The notes under the pieces are model-generated. The model was not told the origin of the DNA and did not search any database. It saw only the letters and a program-made list of their open reading frames with translations. From the NCBI GenBank assembly GCA_030770545.1, contig CM061098.1, forward strand, positions 19,438,501-19,502,500: 64,000 bases of DNA, given 5' to 3'. The DNA comes from Macropodus opercularis. Lineage: Eukaryota; Chordata; Actinopteri; Anabantiformes; Osphronemidae. Positions 24,741 through 35,238 of the stretch are shown in pieces (the first letter of the stretch is position 1; the number at the start of each line of letters is the position of its first letter). The translations under genes and the position numbers were made by a program.

Positions 24741-25228
24741 TGTCCCAACTCAGAAGAACTCAAGCCGAGGCAGCATTAGGTTTCAGCCAATCAATTGTAG
24801 ATTTATTCTCAGTGCTGAGATGAAAGAATGCAAAGGCAGATATGCGGAGTCACCTTCTTCCTTGCAAGGAGGATGCTTGCTAGCGCACGGGGAGGCCTGA
24901 CCACAGAAAAACGAGTTGTCTCTACGGCAGGCAAAGAACTCTCCTCCCGAGATTCCTCGGGAGCGTGTTTTAATCCCTCAGTTTGCGTCAGCCCAAATGC
25001 AAACATTTGTGATTACAGCCACTTGTTTTGACTCCATTGTTTTGGTTACCAGGTCAGAACGTTTTGCCCAAATTGTTCTGCTCTACCGGTCAGATATCCT
25101 CTGAGCCACCGAAGGCCAGCAAGCGTCCTGTACAATCATATTCCCTAGAAATGAACAAAGCCTAAACAATATCTATTCTACTCTAACTGTATCCTAAACC
25201 CACTAACATACTAATGTTTTCCACTACA
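24741..25228 (-). repeat. 3' LTR of the endogenous retrovirus
   Basis: On the minus strand it starts TGTAGTGGAAAAC just after the purine tract and ends GAGTTGGGACA, giving the canonical TG...CA ends. A diverged relative occurs as a solo LTR at 52965-53358, sharing both ends and several internal blocks (for example CCGAGGCAGCATTAGG read on plus). Confidence 0.75.
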
Positions 25229-25689
25229 GAATTTCCCCCTCACGGGATTTTTAAATCCCGTAACGATCTGACCTAGACTATACTACGTTAAAGTACAACG
25301 ACACACCTGGCCCCTGAAACCAACATTCTAAATTAATAGCTACGCTAATGATCAGAACAAAAAGACTAAGACTGAACTAAGCACACAAGGTCCTGCATTC
25401 AGAAGAGGTGATCCTCCGCACTCTGCCAACAACAAATGTTCACATAGACATAGTTCACTACAGATGTCCCAGGCAGCCACACGCGTCCATCAAGGAGGGA
25501 AATGTATGTTGCTAACTCTAAAATATTATGATCCTCTGACTTCTATCAATTAATCAATCAATCAATCATCCATCAATCGTCAGTGTATTTTAAAGTGTAA
25601 CCTTAGTTGCAGGAATCAAATCATTATTCAAATACTTAGATAGTTCAGATAATCATAATACAATTTAATTAAAACTTATAGAGCAAAGA

Positions 25690-26460
25690 AATAGATCATT
25701 AGATAAAATCCATTACACAACTGTGTGAAGTGGAGAAGTCAGAGGCTAACTGTAGTGCGTATATATGAGTATGTGTATGTTTGAGAAATAGAAAAAACAT
25801 GGTAGATAGCTGGCAGCCGCCTGGCTCTGCTCCGGCCTCATTCTTCCCCCTCGTCTGCTTGGTCCTGTCCCTCGTCATCGACATAGATCCAATCAGGCAC
25901 AGGATACAGGTAGTATCCATCTCGTCGTTCTCCCTGTCCTGATTCTGCTCTAACCCCTGCGTCAGCACGACCATCTGCAAGTTCTGCTTCCTCACTGCTC
26001 TCAGGGCCACAGACCTCATCAGAGGAATGAACAACACAGGATGAATCCCATGATCACTACGCCTACAGACACTGTTATCACCAATCTGATTAGTCCCAGC
26101 TTCCAGCCACTAACAGTGTTCTCCAACCAACTTATCCAGCCCACATTTGCATCCCTGCCAGCGTTCTCCTTCACCTCCATCTTAAGGGCTTTCAGTTTCC
26201 TCATCGCCTCAGTGAATGCTCCATCCGGGGCAGTGTGACCTGGAATGTAGGTGCAGCAGTATTCACCTATGAGAGCACACACACCTCCTTTCTCAGCCAA
26301 AATCCAATCAGTAGCTTGACGATTCTGCCAGGCCATAGCACTAGTGGCGCTCACCTGCTCTCCCAACGCACCTAGAGCTGCATCAGTGTAATTAATGAAA
26401 CGCTGTTGATTGTAATAGATGTAATTGATCCACTCAGTATTCTTATTAGTTGTCTGCGAT
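25690..26460 (-). pseudogene. Retroviral env, transmembrane subunit remnant
   Basis: The transmembrane part of a retroviral envelope, which in intact viruses mediates membrane fusion. Visible on the minus strand are a heptad-type segment, the conserved region just before and including a CX6CC motif (about 26260-26290), a membrane-proximal Trp-rich stretch and a hydrophobic anchor near 26025-26090. A stop follows the anchor at about 26019. An acidic tail reading in another frame indicates a frameshift. The upstream side is joined to the surface part out of frame. Confidence 0.75.
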
Positions 26461-26884
26461 CACACTCCTGCCAACTGAACCCTATGTTCAACATGAAAAA
26501 CTTATCTGGCTTAACCTTGGAGCAGATGTAACAATCAGTCTTGTCATTCATCCTTGCAAACTGGACCCACTGGTACCAGCTGTTCTGCTGGAGCGTTTCC
26601 AGACTGATCTCTTCGTCCTCATAATCCTCTACCTCAGTTATCACTCCTTTCATTCCGGCAGAATGAGATGTCCACACCTGGACCTCTGTTCCCTTTTCTC
26701 CTGTAGCTCTCCTCTCTCTCTTGATTGTGGTCTTACTCTTGCTGGGCCCTTCGTCTCTGGACGGCCCTGGTTCGGGGATAGTCAACTGTAATACTATCAG
26801 TACAATCAATGCGAGGACCAGACTTAGTGAGAGGATCAGGGTCACCCCTTTCCTCCCCCTCTGGGCATTCTCCTGAAACCTCAT
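26461..26884 (-). pseudogene. Retroviral env, leader and start of surface subunit
   Basis: On the minus strand the frame starting at 26884 has a basic N-terminus and one long hydrophobic segment (about residues 15-34) that would act as a signal anchor. A charged stretch follows, then a short conserved surface segment with WYQWVQFAR and DCYICSK. The frame is then lost and most of the surface subunit is missing before the transmembrane part. It overlaps the integrase end in a different frame, as is usual for such viruses. Not functional. Confidence 0.65.
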
Positions 26885-27000
26885 TCTTCTCCTTCTTGGC
26901 CACTGCCAACTCTGGTTCCCCCTCTGGGGCTTTCACACAATGATTTAGATGATACCACGTGGGTGAACCTTCAACCTCACTTCTGCTTGTGCTGCTTTCA
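26880..27000 (-). pseudogene. Retroviral pol end (integrase C-terminus)
   Basis: In the frame other than the open one on the minus strand, VEGSPTWYHLNHCVKAP can be read at about 26930-26982. This matches the conserved end of gammaretrovirus-like integrase (KV.G...W.H..H.K). Upstream pol is absent. Confidence 0.6.
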
Positions 27001-27299
27001 ATAACTGCTGCTGCATGTGTTGTGTTTTGAATTCTAAATTATGGGCGTTTGAGTCTGGAATTAGTGAACGGAAATTATTATGTGAAGGTTGTGTAAGTCC
27101 AGATGACTGTTTGCGTGGGCTCTGCATGGTTAATTAGGCCCAGTTACTCAACGAAAATTGAAAACACTTCAAATGTATCTTTTTTGTTTTGTGAGTTGAG
27201 GTCAAAGAGCACAGAGGTTTGCAGAGGCAACAGTGCAGTGGGCGCTCGCAGTGGATTTCGACGCCAGAAGTATTTGTTGTGCTCACCTAATTAGGAACG

Positions 27300-27513
27300 A
27301 ATATTTAATCTAGGAATAGATTAGACTGTTTTTCGCTGCTAGTTGATTACTTGGGAAAGTTACATTAGCCTGGGCCAGATCAACCCAGGTGTAAATTTCG
27401 CCACGGCAGAGGTACCTGAGTTTATAAGAAAAACCCGGTGAAAAGTGCTTTTCTGTGAGGAAGGAGTCTAGACTGAAATGTGTTGAATATATATGCACAT
27501 GAATTAATGAAGC

Positions 27514-27550
<37 letters not shown>

Positions 27551-27800
27551 ATGTGCTTATGTATCGATGCGCTGTGTTTATGTGTATCAGCTATGTGGTG
27601 ATTTGTGTGTTTATTGCAGATAAAAGCTGTTGAATCTTTGTGAATCTGCTTTGTTTGGTTGTGCTGCATTAGAGTCAGAGCTGGAGCTGAAGGGTTAATG
27701 TTAAGCAGCGGCTCTGCCTCTGTCTCTGCTCCTGTAGCTGACTGTGTGTATGTAGAGATAAGAATAGACCTATGTGCCTTTCAGAGAAAAAGCAGACTGG
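27300..27800 (+). repeat. Dispersed repeat of unknown class, copy 1 (partner at 47.1 kb)
   Basis: Shares with 47130-47570, in the same orientation and order, the blocks CTGGGCC..GATCAACCCAGGTGTA, GTCTAGACTGAAATGTGTTG and GATAAGAATAGACC. Insertions and an AT-repeat differ between the copies. Length, lack of ORFs and a polyadenylation signal near the end of copy 2 fit a solo LTR, but ends could not be defined. Confidence 0.55.
27512..27548 (+). repeat. AT microsatellite
   Basis: About 17 TA units within copy 1 of the dispersed repeat, continuing into TGTGTATGTG. Confidence 0.9.
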
Positions 27801-27825
27801 AGTTTTGGTATGGGATCAAATGACG

Positions 27826-28033
27826 GTCAAATAAAATTTGTACCTGTAAAATGATTTGTGCGTGTGTAAACCAGATTTGTACTTGTAATACACTTTGTGT
27901 GTCTGTAAAAAGGTTTGAACTTGTAGATTTAACAAGAGATTTACCAATATTCACACACACAAATCAAGCCTCTAAGTTACGCACAAAATGTGACCCTAAA
28001 TTTACAAGTACAAAACGGTGACTCTGATTTGAC
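27826..28033 (+). mobile_element. MITE-like element with inverted ends
   Basis: The left end GTCAAATAAAATTTGTACC and the right end, read in reverse complement as GTCAAATCAGAG..TTTTGTACTTGTAAA, form imperfect terminal inverted repeats. The motif TTTGTACTTGTAA recurs inside (about 27870). About 208 bp with no ORF. Superfamily not assigned. Confidence 0.45.
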
Positions 28034-28258
28034 GCTTGAATTTGATTGGCTAATGAAACCCAATCACCAAGCAGGCTGTCGCAGTCCTTTAGCGAAGCAC
28101 TACTGGTCCTGAAAGGTGAAGACACAGCGATAAGCGGCGACCGCCAATAAACCCACAGAGTAATTATATTTAATGTCTATATGTATGATATGATGTAGTC
28201 TTGTGATATACTAAGGTGATGTAGCAGCTGGTAAAGGTAAACTGGTGTTAGTGGCAGA

Positions 28259-28725
28259 GTGGAGGTTTCTCCTCCCACTGAACAGAGAGCCTGCTCGGGT
28301 GTTGGTGCTCACCGGAGCCTATTGTTCAATCGGAAGCGTGGCGGGCTGAAAGCGAAGCTAAAGCTAACACCAAACCGGCTCGCTTTACCCAGCATTTTAC
28401 TCGCCAATGTTCGATCTCTTGTGAACAAAATGAATGAGATTCGACTCAGCATTACTCACAGTAAGAAACTGAACTGCAATGTCATGATCTTCACGGAAAC
28501 ATGGCTACACAGCGGCATTCCGGACAACTCCATTGAGCTAACAGGACGACAGACATTCCGGGCTGATAGGACATTTAATGGCTCCGGTAAGAGCAGAGGC
28601 GGTGGGTTGTGCATTTACGTTAACAAAGCGTGGTGCACTAACTCTGCTATGGTTGAGAGTCATTGTTCAGCTAACCTGGAGTTTCTCATGGTTAAATGTC
28701 GACCGTTCTATCTACCGCGGCTGAT
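28259..28725 (+). pseudogene. Rex1-like LINE endonuclease, N-terminal part
   Basis: The plus-strand frame has LPSILLANVRSLVNKMNEIR, MIFTETWLHSGIPD, FRADRTFNGSGKSRGGGLCI and MVKCRPFYLPR. These are the first endonuclease motifs of a CR1/Rex1-type fish LINE. At about 28720 it meets, tail to tail, a minus-strand RT piece. Frame is intact over about 150 codons but cut off. Confidence 0.75.
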
Positions 28726-29920
28726 CTCACCACCCTCTGTAGAGCTCGCCTGTCTTGCATGGTTCTGTTCCCGAAGCAGATGTTTTCCGTCAGGATGCTC
28801 GCTATGGTGCAGGAGTAAACATTCCTAGGCACCCTGGAAGGCAGTCTGAAGTCTCTCAAGCGTCTGAGGTAGTAAAGATGCTGCCGGGCCTTAACACAGT
28901 GTTGATGTGACACGCCCATTATAGGTCCTGCATAAAATGGACACCGAGGTATCTGAAGCTGCCCACTCTCTCCACTGGGCTCTTGTGGATAACGGGGGTC
29001 TGGTAGTTCCTCTCCTTCTTGGTGCTGACATCTACTATCAGCTCCTTTGTCTTGCTGACGTTTAGGAGATTGTTCCTCTGGCACCAGTACTCCAGATTCC
29101 TAATCTCCTCCAGGTAGGCTGTCTCGTCGTTGTCAGAGATTAGGCCTACTAACCCTTGAGGGGCTCCAGTGCAGAGAGTGAGAAAGGCTGAGACATATCC
29201 ACCCATCCGTACTGCTTGTGGTCTGCCAGTCAGGAAATTGGAGATCCACTGATCCAGAGATGAGCTAAGTCCCAGAAGCTCAAGCTTGGTGCTGAGTGTG
29301 AAGGGAATTATAGTATTAGATGCAGAGCTGTAGTCAACAAACAGCATTTTAACATAATTACCCCTTCTAGTGTCCAGATGACTGAGAGTCACTCTGTTGG
29401 AGCTGTGACTGCCGCTTCGCCTCTTTCACAGCCTTCCGGACGTTGTATGATGCAGCCTTATACGGGTCCATGTCACCTGACAAGTCCTGCGTTAAAAGCA
29501 GCGGTGCGAGATCTCAGAGCGATGCGGATGGTTTTATCCACCCACAGCTTCTGGTTGGGAAACGTTCTGATGGTGGTTTTCTGTACAGTATCATCCGCTA
29601 GTTTCCCGAAAAATCCCACAACTGTTTCTGTAAACACGTTGATGTCAATAGAGCTGTGTTGGAACATGTCCCAGTCTGCGTCATCAAGTGCATCCTGTAG
29701 TGTGACCTCCTTCTATCAAGCGCATGACCTCCTGCTGGACAGTGACTTCCTGTTTGAACCTTTGTTCATATTTTCGCATGAGGAAGATGGCAGCATGGTC
29801 TGATTTCCTAAACGAGTAATTATATTTAACTTTAATAAAGGTGTGGTGGTTGTTCAGTCGATGTCTTAAACTGTCGATGTCTATGGTGAAAAGTACCGCA
29901 TTCTTCGACAGGATCATGGG
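28690..29920 (-). pseudogene. Rex1-like LINE reverse transcriptase, minus strand
   Basis: On the minus strand, from high to low, weak matches to the pre-RT region come first (29480-29920). Then HLDTRRGNYVKMLFVDYSSA (about 29330-29390), LTGRPQAVRMGG, TGAPQG with the catalytic ADD segment deleted, LISDNDETAYLEEIRNLEYW and VSKTKELIVD. SFRYLGVHF follows, and ALQRVVRSA at about 28700-28725. KTKELIVD with RYLGV is typical of this fish LINE family. The catalytic core is deleted and frames shift. Confidence 0.78.
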
Positions 29921-30349
29921 GAGAAGTCCAGAAAGTGATATGTGTCCTTGAGAAACCTGGGGTGTTTGCAGTCATGGACCGGTCTATTTTGTCCAGTAGA
30001 TGAATGCAGTGGTTCAGAACATCACTTTAGGTGTTTTGATTCAGTTCATTCCAGGGGGTTCCAAGTTAGATGGCATGGAGAAAAGTATTGCCTCCAAGTT
30101 ATTATCTTTCCACATAATCTATTAGGTTCTTCTTTGACATCGATATACAGTGGTAGCAGTTCAAAAGTGACATCTGTTTTCACTGCAGTATGGTGCGTCA
30201 ACTTGTGGACTTGGATAACGCTATAGTTAGTTATAGTTAGCTAACTGGGCTTTCCTCTCTTTTCTATTGTTTGTTGGCTTGTTTTACAGATTTTCTGTGG
30301 TCAAATGCTGTTGCAACAGAGGGAGACCCCCATCATTACTTTTCTGTTT

Positions 30350-30700
30350 TATTTATTACTTTTTTACCTCTCAGCTCCACACATGGCTCCAGAGAGTGGA
30401 GAGAAGAAAGGAGGTGGACCGGCTACATTAATTAAGAGACGGTGCAACCCAGTGCACGTCTCTGTTCAGGAACAACTTTGCACCCGGGACGTCAAAATTC
30501 TCGTGACGTGCCAGCAGACACAACACCCACAGATGCTCGTTCTCATCAGCGGGGACTTTAATCACGGCTCACTCTCCCCTGTTCTCCCCACTTTGGCCCA
30601 GTACATGAAATACCACCTTCTAATTGTCTGTAGATGTTGTAGCAAGTGAATTTCCCCACTATGGGATCAATAAAGAATTGTCTTATCTTATCTTATAAAG
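30350..30700 (+). mobile_element. Rex1-like LINE, endonuclease piece joined to 3' tail
   Basis: The plus strand shows VHVSVQEQLCTRDVKILV and LVLISGDFNHGSLSPVLPT (endonuclease middle, about 30450-30600). Less than 50 bp later comes the family 3' end TTTCCCCACTATGGGATCAA, then AATAAAG and a TCTTA tail at 30655-30697. RT is absent, so this is an internally deleted copy. Confidence 0.75.
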
Positions 30701-33700
30701 GACTAGTGCAGCAACAATGCAGTCAGTCTTCAGAATTGTGCGTTTTTCTGGTTTGTTTTTTTGTCTTTTTTTTTACAAAAGTAAGACAAATTAAAATATA
30801 ACGAAAATATATATAATATAATATAAGAAACAATTGGCAGTACCTTATAGTAGCATCTTATGTTGTGGAGAAAGGACAGTACTGACTAGAAAAGCACGTT
30901 TTATGTTGACTGACAAACCAACCAGTTTGGTTTGTTCATTATCAAATTAACATTGTGCCAACAGAATAAAACAATGATCAAAAGGTTCCTCCACACCACA
31001 CTCACCTCTGAACCTTGCTTTGTGTACTGAATTCACGATTGAGGTGATTTTCAGGGGTGTTTCAAAATGTTGACAATATAGTGTAACAACTGTTATGCAG
31101 AAGACAGACACTAACACTCTTCTGCCCTCAGTTAAATGTGGCTGCTTAACTTATGCAGCGCGCTAAACATGAAAGGCTTCAATGAAACACTTGGTAGACG
31201 ATAGTTCTTTCCTTTCCTTTTTTTGTAAAACTGAAACACAGAACAAAGCACGAATAACATGCATAAACGTACAGATACTTACAGACTACATGACAAGTAG
31301 CACGAATTAGCTAAAATGCAAGGTATTAGCAGCAAACCCTGGCTAACATGTAGCACTCTATTAGTTGATACAAGAGCGATTCAATGTGCACTTTCAACGT
31401 TCATCATATTAATGAACAACGTCCAGAAACAATTAGAACAACTGCCGCACATTAACTTACAGATTATGCCTTATCATGAGCACCTGTCGAAGGAACGAGG
31501 CGACACACCGCACACCAGACTCGCTCGTGCTGCTCATACCCGGTGTGTAGCGTTTCCTCGTGTAACGGCCACATGCTACTTCCCTCCTTTGGCCACTAGG
31601 TGGCAGTGTCTATCATGAAGCATATCGAATAGGTATTCTCTGCCCTTTACAAGGCACTGTTTCCAGTACAGAAGGCAGTACTAAACTTCAAATACAAACT
31701 TACGATGAGGTCAGAACAACACATAATACAACAGAGAAGACAGAATACACACACAAGTGGCCTTTGCATTTGTCAACCCAGACCCAGACCCACCCTGATA
31801 AATGCACAGGCCAAAACATGGTGAATATGTGACTCACAGTAAGATAAACTAGAGAATATGAGAACCATGATATTACTCATATTTAATAAATGATTGACCA
31901 GATTTCATTCAGCTCACTAAATATGTTGTACACCTTGATTGTTAGACTACAACTTACAGGTTTACAAAAATGAGGAATCCTAAAAATACAACATGATGAT
32001 CTGTAGATTTATCTTACCTGCACTTCAGGAACCTAAATAGAACACAACATTTACACTAACTGACATTAATTCTGTTATGCATTGTTGAACTTACCAAAAC
32101 AGAGAACGCTGTAGTTCATGCTCTGTCCGAAACAAACAAGTCTACAGAACCTGGTTGGTTGCACAATACATCAGTGATTTGGGGTTTTCGGGTTCTTTTG
32201 TGGGATCCTCTGGTCCACCCTCCCTTGCATCCAGCAGACTTCCTAGTTTGGATAGGAACCTTTTGGACAGCTTAGCTGTAGTCAGGTGCGATCAGCGCAG
32301 GCAGCAGAGCTTCAACCTTGTAGCTGAGTTTCTGTGAGACACAAGTCATCTGCCAGAAACAGCTCATGGTGGGTTTTAATGTCAGCTACATGAGATGCTA
32401 TCCCTTCTGTGTTATGGTGGTTGAAGGTAATGATGAAGATGAACAGCCTGTATCTGGGACTCACAGCCAGTCACTTAGAAGACTTAGTGCTTGATGAATG
32501 TGTGGAACACTCTAAAGGCTCACTGTGCTTCAGAGTCCTGCTTGGAGCAGAACGTTTGCTGTGGTGAATTCTCAATTCCTCCTGGCGGGTCGCCACACTG
32601 TGGTTTTCTTACTCTGGGTCACGCTCATCACCCTTCCTCATACTTCACACGTGCATGAAATGGGAGGAAGGAATGAGGAAGAACCTGTTGTTGAAGTGTC
32701 AGACTAAGCCAACAAATTTCCTTTTAATTCAGAAAGAGTTTGATACCTACTGACACGCGTTCCAATAGTCTGAATCATCATCACTACAGTTGAGGGCGTT
32801 CAGGGACTTTGTCATTTCATAAAGCAGCACTTATGTAGACTAGTTTTTAGACAGAGTAGATTATTAGCAATACCTGAACCAGCTGGGCTGTAGTCACTGT
32901 TATGGAAATGCGTTTAACTCCCTATAGCTCCTCACGTTGTGCTGTGGCCATGTTTTCTGTTCTTCTGAACCTGATTCACATCATCCTTTGCTCATCTGGC
33001 TGAATCCTCTCACAAAACTAGATGAATGTACTTTTTTTCTCTGTGATTCCAGATTTCTTCTATTACCTTAATCTTTGTAACACACCACTAAAAGGACGGT
33101 CTTGATAGAAACTGGGTTACTGCCACAGAGTTAAACGCTAGCACCGGTCAGTTTGATGTCCCTGCTGAGGAGGCAGGCGTCACCATCACAGGTTCCCTGA
33201 AGCGTCTGTGGACAAGACACCGAGCCCAAGTGATTCTCAGCGGATCGGGCCTGGACCTGTTGTGCGTGGTTCCGCTTCCTGCTCTGAATTCCTTCTACCT
33301 TCACACGTGTGGAAAGAGTGGCATGAAGAAGTCCTTAAGGTGCTCACGCCCACACGTTGATTGAATGCACACAGCAGCTGAGGTACGAGTGGATGCATCG
33401 CGTTTCTAATTAGTCATAGTCACACAGCGTGTTCTGAAGAAGCACCGTGTGGTGGAAACCCACAGAAATAATTACGCAGTCACAAGCATCTATTAATTAC
33501 ATTTGTTCCATCAGGAAGGCAAACGTACGTCGTAGCAATTGAGTGAGCGCGTCAGGAAAACAGCAAAAGCAACGAGCAAATAGGCAAAAAGCCTGTTTGA
33601 CCTTTGGTGGCAGCTGGACTTACTTACTCCTCTACAGAAAAATTCCCAGTTTGATATCAATGTGTGTTTGCTTGAGAGGAAGTTAAGCACATACAAAATG

Positions 33701-34235
33701 AGCTGCTCACACAGTCCAAACACATCAAGTACGTCTCCCACCTTCTTAGGAGGCTGCTCTAAAAGATCTGAGTATGTGATACAGCAGAGCACCTGCCTTT
33801 TAATCCAGTTAGTAGCAGAAAATAATTAAATGTTCATCACTGATTCTAATACATTGTCTAGGTCTGTAGTGTTCTGTAATAGGGTTCAGTCAATAAGTCT
33901 TTTGTACAATCTAAAACAAAAGTTGAGAATTAAAACTCTAATGGAACAACCCTCCAGCAGAATCAGTATTGTCATCATTTTACACACAGCATGGGTTGCA
34001 CCTTAATACATCTCGACATAGGTGGCGATCACCTTATGCTCCTATCACACCAGACGCACCGAGCAGGATTAGGAACGTGAATGCTACTGAACCATTAAAA
34101 TAATGAGGCTCATGGTTGTTTAATTTAGAAATATAAACACCAATAAAACTGCAGCTAGGTAATGATTAGTTTTCTGTTATGAACGATACAATTACATGAT
34201 CTGACAGCATCTCCTACCACTACTTATAATATTAC
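30701..34235 (+). other. Long non-coding interval
   Basis: About 3.5 kb without a recognisable gene. Low-complexity AT text lies at 30795-30830. Small frames at 31316-31618, 32155-32337 and 33511-33792 show no domain and are treated as chance. One strong CTCF-like motif is at 31593. Confidence 0.5.
31593..31606 (+). promoter_or_regulatory. CTCF-like core motif
   Basis: CCACTAGGTGGCAG fits the vertebrate CTCF core consensus at all informative positions. It lies about 3.4 kb upstream of the chitin-binding gene, so it could be an insulator or loop anchor, but single motif matches are often unbound. Confidence 0.35.
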
Positions 34236-34240
34236 ATAGT

Positions 34241-34300
34241 TGGGATTTGAACCTGGGCCTCCTACTTCTCAGCCAGTGCTCTACCTGTTAAACAACCAGA
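34241..34300 (-). repeat. tRNA-like / SINE fragment
   Basis: The minus strand carries an A-box-like TTAACAGGTAGAGCACTGG and a B-box GGTTCAAATCC about 33 bp apart, with TCCCAAC after it. The spacing suits a tRNA or tRNA-derived SINE. No acceptor stem pairing is obvious, so a SINE or tRNA pseudogene is more likely than a working tRNA. Confidence 0.4.
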
Positions 34301-34947
34301 ACAGCGGTTCGCAGCCTGGTGGAAACCAAGGAATCCTAACCAATAGGCCATATTGGACCTGGAAAATATGAGCGACCAGAAACTCTGTTGGAAAGTAACT
34401 AACCAATCTAACTGTGGATTGTGTTGAAGGGATCAGTGACGTTAAGCTTTTACATTTTGATTTCTCAGCTTTGCTGCTGATAAACTGTTCAGCTGAAAAT
34501 CACACCCACTATGCCACCGTCAGTCACAAGGCCATGTCTGTGTAAGAGTTGTCTTTCTGTGGTTACTGTGAAAATTAACAAGTCCTAAATCCACCTGTCA
34601 AAGACAGAGAGGTCTACATCAGATGGCTGTGGTTACACTTTCAATCCTTCGTTTGACCGTTAAAATAAAAAAATTAAAAAGCAGTTTGCACAAAAAAGAA
34701 AAGTCACGTTATCTTCCAGCCTTTTAAATTTGAGACAAGACTTTACTTTCAGGTGGACTTCTTTTAAAAAACAGTTTTAAAAATGTGAATGGAAACTCGC
34801 ATAACAATAACAGTAACAAGTGAAAGTCTATTTAGGACAAAGGCACAGCCCGACATGGGGCTACTTCCCTGTTCCTGAGAAGGTTTTAATTGCTCTGGGC
34901 ATTCCAACGCCATTCCCACCCAGTGCTGCACCCTCCCAGCTGCACCA

Positions 34948-34954
34948 ATAAAAG
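34948..34954 (+). promoter_or_regulatory. TATA-like box of the chitin-binding gene
   Basis: ATAAAAG about 30 bp upstream of the likely transcription start (about 34980) and directly ahead of the putative first exon, which ends at CTTT|GTAAGT (35024/35025). A TATA promoter fits a strongly tissue-specific secreted product. Confidence 0.45.
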
Positions 34955-35238
34955 ATGCAGCCGCGTGTTAGCCATCCATCAGTTGCAATCGAGAGACAAC
35001 AGCTTCTTCTTCACCTTCATCTTTGTAAGTGTCTGCTTCTTATGATTCACAGATGTTATAATTGTTCATCTTTGCTGCTGTACCTGCTCTAATAATTGTT
35101 GTATGTTTTAGGTACCGTACTGCTGAACCAACAGGTACCGTAGGCGTTTGTGTCTAATGTTTATAGTTATAGAAGTATGTGAATATATGTTACAAGATTC
35201 TTAATTCACATCTTCTCCCTTATCCACATAGTAACAAC

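Larger units (their letters stand above)
24741..27000 (-). mobile_element. Degenerate endogenous retrovirus (3' part), fish gamma/epsilon-like
   Basis: Minus-strand provirus remnant, reading from high to low coordinates: end of integrase, env pieces, a purine-rich tract at about 25229-25242 on the minus strand, and a 3' LTR (24741-25228). Gag, most of pol and the 5' LTR are missing. Pol overlapping env and a covalent-type transmembrane subunit suggest a gamma- or epsilon-like retrovirus. That placement is inference from motif layout. Coding regions are broken and no functional product is expected. Confidence 0.75.
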
